A DNA stretch of 20,713 nt from contig JADJPS010000008.1 of NCBI GenBank assembly GCA_016713105.1, positions 1 to 20,713 on the forward strand. Direction: 5' to 3'. The stretch is from Devosia sp. GTDB lineage: Bacteria; Pseudomonadota; Alphaproteobacteria; Rhizobiales; Devosiaceae. The notes beneath the pieces are model-generated. The model did no database searches and had not been told where the DNA came from. It worked only from the letters and a program-made list of their open reading frames with translations. Positions 1 to 8,483 of the stretch are shown in pieces (within the stretch, counting starts at the first letter, position 1; the number at the start of each line of letters is the position of its first letter). Made by a program: the position numbers and the translations under genes.

Positions 1-594
1 CGGCGACCGGCGAGATCGAGAACGAAAGAGCAGACCTTCGTCGATCTGTCGGACTTCCCTAGCTTTAGCGCATCGCCAAGCGTTTGCCTGATGGATGCCG
101 ACCTTGTGGCTGCTACTGGGTGACCGTCTGGCATGGGGGCGCGCGTCAGTCAGAAAGGTACGACCAGCCCGGCAGGCTGGTGCAGACCATCGCCATGCCC
201 ACCGACCTGCCCACCACCTTGCCAGTTTCAGCGGGAGGGCTCGACATCCTCTTTGCTTGACCACGAAGCGGTATTTGCGGCGCCCCCCCCTGAGACGTTC
301 CGCGACCAACGTCACCCCCCGGAGGTCTGGCACTTACATCAGGGCCGGGCACGAGGGGCCTGGCTGCTTCACCGCCATTTCAGGGGCTAGGCGAGCGCAG
401 CCAGCGGCCGCAGGCAACGAGGACCGCGCCCTGCCGCCCGGCCGCTGCAGGCCGTTTGTCGGCGGCGGCCCCTGGCTTTATGGGCCGGACCGGAAGCCAA
501 GGCAACAGGTGGTTTGCCCCGGCGGCTCGTGCCTTCTTCAGGCGCGTCCGTTACGCACTCTCCAGCAGCCCGCGATCCGTTCGGAGAGGAGCGT
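1..594. other. no supportable gene; region downstream of pilus operon
   Basis: I read all six frames here and found no frame with recognisable family motifs. Stops are frequent, and the longest open stretches look like out-of-frame translations rich in Arg, Pro and Ala. On the minus strand, directly below the pilus adhesin, short pieces such as TKVCSFVLDLAG (near 10-45) and GMAMVCTSLPGW (near 155-195) look like real protein in two different frames. A frameshifted gene may therefore lie here, but I cannot name it. Runs of C (near 280-290 and 313-318) are likely indel sites. Confidence 0.4.
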
Positions 595-1637
595 CAGTCA
601 TGGAGGCGATGGTGACCACCACGGTGTCGCGCTGATTTTTAGAAACCGCCACCGACTGTGCCGGCACTACGTGCTGTAAGAGACCAGGAGAGATCACCTG
701 CTCATACGCCGCTACCCAGCGGAAGGTCCCGCCCCAGGCGTGACTGCTGCTCTGGCGCCCCCGGGCTGGGAGGCGCTCGGGCTGCCGGGTCCTGGTAAAG
801 AGGCCATGGGCGACGCTTCTCTCTCCACGACCGCATCAGCCGCTCATGGGGCAAGGCGCACAGCCCAGGGCGCACCGCCATCGATCCCGCATTGCTGCTT
901 TAGCTTGTTCCGGGGAGTTACTGACGAGCGCGGGATCATTACGGCATCAAAGTTGCCGGTGATGCATCCCCACGCTGCCGAAGTCCATGTCTCCCACCTC
1001 GATCAGACAATTTAGGGGGACACATCGCAGCATAGTTTTGTTACACTGGTCTGTGAGCTCGGTTGCCCCGAGCAACTGGCGAAGGCGCATCACCCTCATC
1101 ATATGTCCAGGCGGCGTGCGTGCCGCAGACCGTCGTAAGCGTGACTACCCGGCACACAACGGCGAAAGCCGGATCGCCGAACACCAGACCGTAGACGGTG
1201 ACCACCGCCGAGGCGGCTCAATCGACGACCTCCAGCGCGTCGGCGGCGGCGAGATCCGCTGGGCCGAGATACAGGCCGTGCCCCCACGGGACCTGGCCCG
1301 CAGGCGTCGGCGTAGAAGGCAAGGCGAGGGGCTGCCGGCTGACGCCGGAGATCTAGCAGACGTCATCCGCAGCGCTTCCACGCTGCCCAGATTCCGGGTG
1401 CCGCAGACCGTGACCGTTTGAAGCGTTCTCCGACCCTTCATCACCAAATCGACCAGATCGGCCCGTTGCCGAACTGCTCGAGCTCCAGCGGCATCCAAGC
1501 ATGCCGAACATGAGATCAGCGGCGGTGTCGATCGGCCCGCATTGGGCCGCGGCAGCACGGAGACAGCGCCTCCGGCGACGAGGGATGATCAGCAGGTGGG
1601 GAACTGGGCAAGCAGCAAAGAGAATACCAGAGCGCAT
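595..1637 (-). pseudogene. two-domain spore coat U (SCPU) tip adhesin, CsuE-like, frameshifted
   Basis: Likely the tip adhesin of an archaic chaperone-usher pilus. Reading the minus strand across frames gives two consecutive SCPU-type domains. The first (about 1600-1100) has PIDTAADL, then VPWGHGLYLGP, then VVTVYGLV, matching the usual 'W G D ... L T V Y G' half of the domain. The second (about 1015-600) opens with NCLIEVGDMDFGSVG and closes with VPAQSVAVS and DTVVVTIAS, the typical start and end of an SCPU fold. The span of about 347 codons fits CsuE, which has two such domains. The start ATG at 1637 sits 3 bp after the usher stop, and MRSGILFAAC could begin a signal peptide. Many indels break the frame. 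It could instead be two separate pilins. The end is approximate, as no in-frame stop can be fixed. Confidence 0.55.
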
Positions 1638-1639
1638 GG

Positions 1640-4041
1640 TCACACTCTCTGTGCCAGTCCGCAGATGGCGTCTGGGGATGGTTGTCTGCCTGCCAGGATC
1701 AGCCGGAAGCCGAGTTCAGCCACGCAGCGACGGCCATCGCCGAGAATCAATTTTGCGATGCGGTTGGCGTCACCGAGGGCCGGCGAGATTCGTTATGCCA
1801 TCATGGCCGATCATGAACTCAGGTCCCGCTGCGCCGGCCCGGCCCAGTTGCACCAACCAGGCCGCGACGCCATCGCCATCGCACGGAAGGCGACCCGCGC
1901 TGCCACCCCGGTGCCCCAGAGCGCCACCACGACCCCGGAGCCATCGCTGGCAGGGCGGACCGCCGGCGGCGCGTGGCCAGCACCCGCATCACATCGGGCG
2001 AGCCCGCGGGGTCGATACCGATGCGAAATTAGCCTCGGGCCGCGCACCGCAGCGTCAGGAGCGCCAGACTGCCGCCTCCATTGCGTCGGCGCTTCCGACC
2101 ACCTTGTTCTCGACCAGCACCGGCACTCCGGCGCCAGCCGGCATCGTTTACTGCAGACGCATCGGAAGTCGGGCCGGAGAACAGGATGCGCTTACCGCGT
2201 TGGTACGTGGGCCGCTGAACGGCCGCCGAGCCAGGAGACGGAGCGCTCGCCGTCATGGCCATTACTGGCCTCGGCCCGCAGTGCCGGGAAGGTGCGCCTT
2301 CAGATCGGCCGACACCCGGCTGCGCTCGCTGCCACGCGGAATAGCCCAGCCTCCAGCTCGCATCCGATGACATCTCGGTTGCGGCGTTCACAGGACCTGC
2401 CAGCGCGCATGTGCAGCGCCTGCTCGTCAGCGGACGTCGAGATGCTGGCCCGCTTGTCACTCGGGCACCTGCCACGAATAGCCCAGCGGCAGGCGGTAGT
2501 GCGTCGTCGATGAGATCCCAGGTTCGAGGCCGTCAGTCCCTTCCCACAGTGGCTGGCTGAGGCTCACGCCGAGCAGCCGCCGATGTTCGTCTCCTCGCTG
2601 CGCTGCAATTCGGCGAAACTCAGATTCGAGCCGCTGCTTCTCGGACGGGGAGTGGGAACGCTCGCGCTGAGCTGAGCGAGAAACCGGGGAACGCCGCCCG
2701 ATCGCCATCCTCCGCATCCCGATAGGTGAACGAACCGATGTCGCGGTAGGCCCCGAAGGTTCCTGTAGACGCGCCCGCACCGGCACGCCGAGGAGCGTGA
2801 GGCAAATGGCCCGAAGGCCTGAAGCCCCCGCACCTCGTCGGTCACGCTGCCCGACACCGCCACCTGCACCAAACCACGATCGAGCAGACTGGTGGTGAGG
2901 CGCCCCACCCAGATTGAACAGGCCGCCGCCACCTTCGGCATGGCCTCGAGCGGCACGCCAGTCGGCCAGCCTGTGGCGCAAACTCGCCGAGGCCACGGGG
3001 CATCGTCGTAGTGGTCGGTGTCGGTGGCCACGCCGATGCGGGCGTGCCCGACCTCGAACGAGTAGTCGAGAAGTCCCGTTCGCAGCAGCTCCCGTGCCAG
3101 AGAAGGGTCGCGATAGTGACCGCTTGGCCCATGGCGTCACGCACCACGAGGAACTGCGGCGTACCTGGCACGCTGCCACGGCAGGTGCTCGATGACAAAC
3201 GGGCCGTCGGGCACGCTGGCGGAGTAGCGCCCGACCCCATGGTGACCCAGACCCTGCGTTGACGGCAGCGCCAGCTGCCCGACATCCCTGGAACGGGGAA
3301 ATCACCGGCGTCCGACTGCAGGGCGAAGTGCGCCTTTTTACCCGCAGGCCACTGAATTTAGGTGGGGTGGGTCCCGCCGAGGCTGCCGGTCACGAGGAGC
3401 TAGCGATGAACCCGCCAGCATGCCTCCCTCCGCGCAAAGCGCAAGCTGCCCGTTGTTTGTGATTTGGCGGCGCGGCTTTTTTGAGGTGAGTACGAAGCCG
3501 TGGCTGCCAACGCCGAAGGGGCCATAGGCGCGAGCCTCGAAGGCAGCGCTCATCGGGCCGAAGGTGAACTCGCCCGCGCTAGCCGCATAGCCCGGATTGA
3601 GTGCGACCGCGTAGTTCAGCAGACCGCCGCTCTGCGACTCCACCGGGAGGGCGACAGCGGGCCGCCGCGTTGCCTTCAGCACCAGCTCCGAGCGGGCCGA
3701 GGCCTCGGCATTGACGCGCATGGCCTGGCCCGGTTCGTCACAGACAAGCGGACACCCGGCAGCCGGCCGAGGTCGATCCGTCCATCGGGCCGCACAGCGA
3801 CTGCCGCAGGGAGCAGGCCCGCCTCGCGGAGGGATTCGGGGCGCGCTGTCCAGGTGCCATCGGCCTCTCGCACGAAGGCGACCACGGCATCGCGCGAGAT
3901 GCCGTTGATCACCATATCGAGGTAGAGTGGCGCGCCGCCGGCGAAGACTTCCGGCGCCGGCCCGGCATCCGGGATGTCGATCGCCCGGGCGACCTTGAGG
4001 CCGGACAGTACGATTACACCCGCCAGCACGCCCGTTGCCAC
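1640..4041 (-). pseudogene. outer-membrane fimbrial usher (CsuD-like), heavily frameshifted
   Basis: Usher of the chaperone-usher pathway, the outer-membrane pore that assembles pilins. The GTG at 4041 opens a hydrophobic signal peptide (ATGVLAGVIVLSG...ARA), followed by PLYLDMVING and a plug/N-domain-like segment with LREAGLLP and GRIDLGRLPGVRLSV. Later fragments in alternating frames are AEFTFGPM-like sequence with YGPFGVGSHGFVLTS, QFLVVRDAMGQAVT, FSTTRSRSG (in the other frame LLDYSFEVG), LTTSLLDRGLVQVAVSGSV, FGPFASLTLLG, DALPPAAGLFVAGA and RIGIDPAG. The C-terminal ILGDGRRCVAELGF ends at the TGA at 1640-1642. The total of about 800 codons matches a full-length CsuD, so the gene is all there but broken by many single-base shifts. 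It begins about 35 bp after the chaperone stop and runs straight into the adhesin. Confidence 0.75.
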
Positions 4042-4074
4042 CCCGCCGCGACGAGGCCCGGGGGACGCCTGCCG

Positions 4075-4499
4075 CTACTGCGAGAACACGACCGGGATGG
4101 CATGGCGGATCAGGACATTGACGGTTCCCGCGCGTTGGCTTGCCCGATTGGGGAGTTCGTCGACGAGCAGGCGATAGCCTTCCGGCTCGCCGATCGGACG
4201 TTTGCAACCCGGACCACGCGAATGACATTGCCGCCGCCGGGGAGCAGCGTGGTCATCGGTGGGCTGGCGATCACGTCCTGCGTCAGCTGGAGTACGTCCC
4301 GGCCATTGACCACCGTCCAGCGGAACACCCGCACCTGCACCTGCACGGCCGCACGCCCGTCGTTCCAGACCTGCAGCATGCCCGCCGCCCGCGCCGAGAG
4401 CTTGAGCGTAATCGGCGCCACCCTCAGACTTGACGCCTCGGCGGACGTCGCCGATCCGAACATCAGGACAAGCGCCGCCGCGGCGCTCGCCCGATGCAT
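4075..4499 (-). pseudogene. periplasmic pilus chaperone, N-terminal domain only, frameshifted
   Basis: PapD/CsuC-type periplasmic chaperone that would donate a strand to pilin subunits. ATG at 4499 is preceded by a GAGGGG ribosome site. A signal peptide (ALVLMFGSATSAEA) leads into SSLRVAPITLKLS, MLQVWNDGRAAVQVQVRVFRW, DVIASPPMTTLLPGGGNVIRVVRV, the conserved first Ig-like domain. A one-base shift near 4200 moves the frame to PIGEPEGYRLLVDELP, which continues to IRHAIPVVFSQ and a stop at 4075. Family members have about 230-270 residues in two domains. Here only about 140 are encoded, and the usher starts about 35 bp later, so the second domain (about 90 residues) is missing rather than frameshifted. 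Such a protein should not be a working chaperone. This is either a real deletion or an assembly deletion. Confidence 0.75.
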
Positions 4500-5042
4500 G
4501 ATGCCCCTCGTCCCTGCCACCACGGCCCGTACCAGATCGTCGCGGTAACGCTGTCGGTGTAAGCGCCGAGCGACACCGCCTGGCCAGCCGGAATCCGGCC
4601 ATAGACGGTCAGCGTCTGCTCGGCACTGCTGCCGGTCCCCACAACGGTGTCGGTATCGAGCGTATCGCCCCAGGCATCGGTATAGGTGGCGTTCTCGGTG
4701 AACAGGCCGTAGTTGAGATACTCGTTTGTCGCACCGGTATTGCGCAGGCGGCGCTGGTCGTCGTCGGCATTGCCGCCAAGATCGAGGCCGACCTGGTAGT
4801 CTGCGTCGGAAGTGCAGGTCACGTCGATGGCGGCACTGGCATCCACCGGGGACGCACCGGTGGTCTGCGTGCCGATGCTGCCGAAATCGAGCGGATCCAC
4901 CGCAATGGTGCACGGGGCCGTGACCGTCAGCGACACCTCCATGTCGTCGGTCTCGGTGGCAGCAAGTGCGGGCGGCGCGACGCATGCGGCGCCGACGATC
5001 GACAGGGCCAGGACCCTGCTGGCCAGGGAGTTTCTTGCGCAT
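4463..5042 (-). CDS. SCPU-domain major pilin (CsuA/B-like), one frameshift in signal peptide
   Basis: Secreted pilin subunit of a spore-coat-U/Csu pilus. ATG at 5042 has GAGG five bases upstream. The frame slips at the AAA of codons 3-4 (near 5033), after which the signal peptide reads SLASRVLALSIVGAACVAPP with ALA at the cleavage site. The mature domain is intact: APCTIAVDPLDFGSIG, AAIDVTCTSDADYQVGLD, LNYGLFTENATYTDAWGD, QTLTVYGRIPAGQ and YTDSVTATIWY are the standard SCPU blocks, including the paired Cys. It is the first gene of the pilus operon. The frame runs past the expected end (TIWY) to a stop at 4463, overlapping the chaperone start, which suggests another small error there. Csu operons usually have several pilins; only this one lies upstream of the chaperone. 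Confidence 0.82.
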
Positions 5043-5335
5043 CGTGTCCTCGATGAACTGAAGTTGCGAAGCCAGCATAACCGACGCCCGGCGCTGGCCA
5101 ACGGCAACTGCGTCCGTTCTGGTGCGGCCCAGTGGCGAATGCCGGTGCAGGGTACCACGGCGGGGCAAGGGCGGCAGATCACCGGACCCGCGGATCGGTC
5201 CAGACTGGAGCAATGCGCCGTCCTGCTGCAGGGCGGACGCGCTGTAGCAACCGACCGGCTCTCGGCATCGAAGTGCAGCGGGGTGGCGAGATCTGGCCAC
5301 CGGCGCAGCGTCCGGCCGCCGTGCAGTGCGCCCGG

Positions 5336-5993
5336 TCAGATGGCGAAGACGCGATGGGTGGCGCCCCCGAAATGGGCTGCCAGGCTGGCGACCGCGCCTT
5401 CGACGTCGCCGCGCTCCAGCGCCTCGACGACGCTCAGGTGCTCATCGATCGTATCGAGCAATTGTCCGCGAAACACCGAGCGCTGGTGCACGCGCTTGGC
5501 CATGCCGATATTGTCCTGCGGCCGCGCGTGGGTTTCGAGGATGGCGCGATTGTCGAGCGCCTCGACGATGTCGCGATGCAGCTTGCGGTCAAGCGCGGTC
5601 ATGTGCGGCAGCGCCTCCTCGAACAGCACCGCCCCGCCCAGTTCGCGCCGGCACTCCTCGTGTCGCGACCGCATCCCGGCCAGCCACTCGGGAGTCACCG
5701 TCTCCCCGAAGGTCCTCAGCGCGTAGGTCTCGATCATGATGCCGGAACTGGTAGTTCTCGCGAATGAAGGCAACCTCAGGATAAACGATGCGGATGCCGG
5801 TCCTGGGCTTGATCTCGACCAGCCCGAACTCCTCGAGCAGCACGAGCGTCTCGCGCAGCGGCGACAGTGAGAGCCCCAGCAGGTCGCACAGTTCGTTCTG
5901 CGTCACCACCATGCCGGCCTCGAGCCGCCCCGACTGCAACGCCTCGCGGAAGCGCCGGTAGCCCTCGTGATTCTGTCTATCGTCGTCGGCCAT
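5336..5993 (-). CDS. GntR-family (FadR/FCD subfamily) transcriptional regulator, one frameshift
   Basis: DNA-binding regulator, probably a sugar-acid-responsive repressor of the divergent operon. Residues 1-70 hold the winged helix: VVTQNELCDLLGLSLSPLRE is the recognition region, followed by LEEFGLVEIKPRTGIRI. The frame then breaks at 5742-5745: one extra G in TTCCGGCATC would restore FIRENYQFR-IMIETYALRTF. The rest is an FCD ligand domain with the usual metal-site residues, Asp and His in DRKLHRDI and His in DEHLSVVEALERGD and LAAHF. Reconstructed length is 218 residues, normal for the family. ATG at 5993 is my choice; an in-frame GTG at 6035 would add 14 residues. Neither has a well-spaced ribosome site. 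It is transcribed away from the dehydratase with about 195 bp between the starts, the classic layout for a local regulator. Confidence 0.85.
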
Positions 5994-6103
5994 GTCCGAT
6001 CCGGCTCGCCTTGGGATGTCGTCGTCTCCTGGCACCGGCTTCCGTCCGGCGGAACCTGGTGCGATAGCCTAGCTCGCAGCCTTGCTCTGCAGTAACGCCT
6101 CGC

Positions 6104-6117
6104 TTAGCATATACCAA
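6104..6117. promoter_or_regulatory. candidate GntR/FCD operator palindrome
   Basis: TTAGCATATACCAA is an imperfect palindrome (5 of 7 paired positions match). It resembles the TTGGTATACCAA type of site bound by ExuR/UxuR-like GntR regulators of acid-sugar genes. It lies between the divergent regulator and dehydratase genes. The resemblance is seen; binding is inferred. Confidence 0.4.
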
Positions 6118-6143
6118 ATCGCCAACCACTCAACGCTGAACCC

Positions 6144-6173
6144 TTGACCTGATATCTCACAGACGCCTATGGA
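6144..6173 (+). promoter_or_regulatory. candidate promoter of dehydratase/transporter operon
   Basis: TTGACC at 6144-6149 and TATGGA at 6168-6173 are separated by 18 bp, in a relatively AT-rich stretch just upstream of the dehydratase. If real, transcription would start near 6180. That would exclude the ATG at 6169 as the start codon and favour the GTG at 6190. No data support it beyond box similarity. Confidence 0.4.
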
Positions 6174-6180
6174 TATCTCA
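6151..6180. repeat. direct repeat GATATCTCA x2, candidate operator
   Basis: GATATCTCA occurs at 6151-6159 and again at 6172-6180, 21 bp apart, which is two helical turns. Each copy contains the palindrome GATATC. One copy lies in the spacer of the candidate promoter and the other overlaps its -10 and likely start site, where a repressor would act. The repeat is exact; the regulatory role is inferred. Confidence 0.5.
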
Positions 6181-6189
6181 GGACGGAAC

Positions 6190-7324
6190 GTGAGGGCCAA
6201 ATTGAAGATCGTCGGGTTCACCTGCTGGCTGGTCGAGAGCGAACCGGGGCCGAAATTCATCTGGCGCAACGGGCTGCCCGGCTCGCATGGCGACCTTCGT
6301 CCGGGTACTAGGCCGCGAAAGGCCGTGCTGCGCATGGAAACCGACAGCGGATTGTTCGGCGCGCTGGAGATCGGCCGTGGCGACGCGGTGCTCGATCTCG
6401 TCGCCCGCCGCTACAATTGGTTCATCGGCGAGAACCCGCTGCTCACCGAGCGGATGTGGCATCTGATGTGGGAAATCGACCGCATCGAGGAAGTGCACAT
6501 GCGTGCGCTCGGTCTGCTCGACATGCTGTGCTGGGACGTCAAGTCTCAGCTGGCACAGATGCCCATCCACCAGTTGCTCGGCGGCCACAGCCGGGTGGTG
6601 CCCGCTTACGCCTCGACCGTCACCTGGCCGACGCTCGACGAGTACGAACGCTACATCAAGCAGTGCCGCGATATCGGCTTCACTGCGTTCAAGCTGCATG
6701 CCTGGGGCGATGTGAAGCGCGACATCGAACTGTCGACCAGGCTCCGGCAATGGGTCGGCCCCGACGCCGACCTGATGTTCGATGGCTCGGCCGGCTGGGA
6801 CTATGTCGATGCGCTCGAAGTCGGCCTGGCGCTGCAGGACCTGGGGTTCCTCTGGTACGAGGAGCCGATGCGCGAGTTCTACCTGGGCTCGTACGCCAAG
6901 CTGTGCGACAAGTTGACGATGCCGGTGCTGGCGGCCGAGACCTGACGGCGTGCATTGGAACATGGCGAGCTGGATCCAGGCGAAAGCGCTCGACATGACG
7001 CGCGTCTCCACCTTCTACAAGGGCGGCTTCACCGGCGCGATGAAGATCGCCCACATGTCGGAGAGCTTCGGCATGCGGGCCCAGGTGCATGGCATGGGGC
7101 TCGAAAACGCCCAGCTTTGCGCCGCCATCTCCAACAATGACTACTATGAGCAGTTGGTGATGAACGAGGACCAGATCCGCGGCCTCGACAGTCTCGGCCC
7201 GCTCGCCATCGTCGACGGCAAGCTTACCGTCTCGGACGAGCCGGGGCTGGGCTACCACTTCGACTTCGATGCGCTCGACCGCACCGCGCTCAACAAGATC
7301 ACCGTCACCGAGAAATTCGGCTAG
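6190..7324 (+). CDS. enolase-superfamily (mandelate racemase/muconate lactonizing-like) sugar-acid dehydratase, one frameshift
   Basis: Predicted Mg-dependent dehydratase or racemase acting on an acid sugar or related carboxylate. Metal ligands are visible as D198 (MFDGSAGW), E224 (WYEEPM) and E250 (LAAE). Their 26-residue spacing equals that of mandelate racemase D195/E221/E247. The strand-2 catalytic motif is KxH (K168, H170). After a break near 6945 (probably one extra T after GAGACC) the C-terminal part resumes as DGVHWNMASWIQAKALD, YKGGFTGAMKIAHM and AQVHGMGLENAQL, ending at 7324. Reconstructed length is 377 residues, normal for the family. I start at GTG 6190 because AGGA lies six bases upstream; the in-frame ATG at 6169 has no ribosome site. 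It heads an operon with sugar-type ABC genes, so it probably acts on the imported substrate. The exact substrate cannot be read from the sequence. Confidence 0.82.
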
Positions 7325-7338
7325 GGGCGCGCGGACAG

Positions 7339-7467
7339 GTGGCGGCGGTCGAACTCAGCAATGTCAGCAAGTCCTTCGGTACTGTCGGTGTCATCGAGGC
7401 CTCGCTGCCGGCGCTGCAGACCGAACTCGTCAATCTCGCCAAGCTCAACGGCTATACCGTCGAGTAG
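7339..7467 (+). pseudogene. fusion remnant: start of ABC ATPase joined to end of solute-binding protein
   Basis: A GTG-initiated 42-residue frame. Its first half, VAAVELSNVSKSFGTVGVIE, is the standard N-terminus of a UgpC/MsmK-type sugar ABC ATP-binding subunit, including the first beta strand and the A-loop region. Its second half, ALQTELVNLAKLNGYTVE followed by a stop, has no Walker A where one is due and reads instead like the C-terminal helix of an extracellular sugar-binding protein. The expected remainder of an ATPase (about 330 residues) and most of a binding protein (about 400 residues) are absent between the dehydratase and the permeases, where operons of this type carry them. The simplest reading is a deletion of about 2 kb with the join near 7399, in the genome or in the assembly. 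The binding-protein assignment rests on context more than motif. Confidence 0.6.
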
Positions 7468-7479
7468 GGCGAGCCTCCT

Positions 7480-7512
7480 CCGGCCGGGCGCTCTCCCGAA
7501 GCGCCCGGCCGG
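7480..7512 (+). terminator. perfect 13-bp stem-loop upstream of permease genes
   Basis: CCGGCCGGGCGCT (7480-7492), a 7-base loop, then AGCGCCCGGCCGG (7500-7512) pair perfectly. There is no T run after it, so it is not a standard intrinsic terminator. It lies between the presumed binding-protein end and the first permease. Hairpins in this position in sugar ABC operons often limit read-through or protect the upstream mRNA, keeping the binding protein in excess. That role is inferred. Confidence 0.65.
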
Positions 7513-7545
7513 CCCTGCCCTGTTCGTTCTGCCTGCTGGACCAAG

Positions 7546-8477
7546 ATGAGCGCCATGGCCGACACCGCATCGCCGACAGCAGCCCGAGATCGCGCCCGTG
7601 CCGCGCGGCGGAAGGGGCAGCGCGACACGCGCATGGCCTACCTGCTGCTGCTGCCCTACATCGTGCTGCTGGTCATGTTCGGTGTGTTTCCGGTCGCCTA
7701 TGCGTTCGGCCTCAGCTTCGTCGACACCATCGAGAGCACCTTCTACGGGCTCGCCAACTACGAGTTCGTGTTCAACGATTTCCGCGTACCGGCCGCCGCC
7801 ATCAACGTCATCTGGTTCGTCGTCATCTGGGTAGCGATGACGATGGTGGGCGTGGCGACGCTGTCGCTGATGCTCGACAGCATCGGGCGCAGGACAGCCA
7901 CGACGCTGCGGACCATCTACTTCCTTCCCGGCGCAGTGACCTCCTCGGCGGTGGTGGTGCTCTGGCTGTTCCTTCTCGATCCGGGCGTGAGCCCGTTCCA
8001 AGCCTGCTGCATGCGGCGGGATGGACCTACAGCATCGACGTAATCACCGGCGTCGGGCTTGCCGGAGTGTTCGCGCTGATGGCGTATTTCTCGTCCTCGG
8101 GCGGGTGGATCGTGGTGTTTGGCGGGGCGCTGTCGAGCCTCCCCACCGAGGTGATGGAAGCCGCCCGCGTCGACGGCGCCAACCGCTTCCAGCTCGCAAC
8201 GCGGATCAAGCTGCCAATGATCTGGCGCTCGCTGGTGCTGATGGGCATCCTGAGCTTTGCCGGCGGCCTGCAGCTGTTCGTCGAGCCGCAACTGATGCAA
8301 CTGGCCGGCCCGCAATCGGCGCAGAACGATTGGTCGCTCAACCAGATGGCGTTCCAGTACGCATTCCGCATGGGTGATTTCGGCGCTTCGGCGGCGCTCT
8401 CGACCCTGCTGGTGGGCACTTCTATCATCATCGCTCTGGTCATCGTGTTCGCGACCCGCTTCTACAAGATCGATTGA
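7546..8477 (+). CDS. sugar ABC transporter permease (MalF/UgpA type), one frameshift
   Basis: Inner-membrane permease of a carbohydrate ABC importer. A short cytoplasmic N-terminus is followed by the first membrane helix (AYLLLLPYIVLLVMFGVFPV), and further helices appear at INVIWFVVIWVAMTMV and TSSAVVVLWLFLLD. The frame breaks near 8000, where one missing base after CCGTTCCA would join GVSPF to SLLHAAGW. The second part contains the EAA loop that contacts the ATPase (EAARVDGANRFQLATRIKLP) and a last helix ending at FYKID. Reconstructed length is about 310 residues, typical of the family. The start could be ATG 7546 or ATG 7555; neither has a strong ribosome site. The second permease begins 6 bp downstream. 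Confidence 0.85.
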
Positions 8478-8483
8478 GGGACC

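Noticed and set aside
1..594. Nucleotide-cyclase-like signature on the minus strand (TKVCSFVLDLAG)
   Set aside because: A single short match with no supporting second motif or continuous frame; too weak to name.
1501..2513. Two long overlapping plus-strand open frames (about 290 and 320 codons)
   Set aside because: They are Arg/Pro/Ala-rich, have no motif, and lie antisense to the usher, whose C-terminal motifs are readable on the minus strand.
7269..8477. A 402-codon frame spanning the dehydratase end through the first permease
   Set aside because: Only its second half (from about 8005) is permease; the first part is out-of-frame translation joined by the frameshift.
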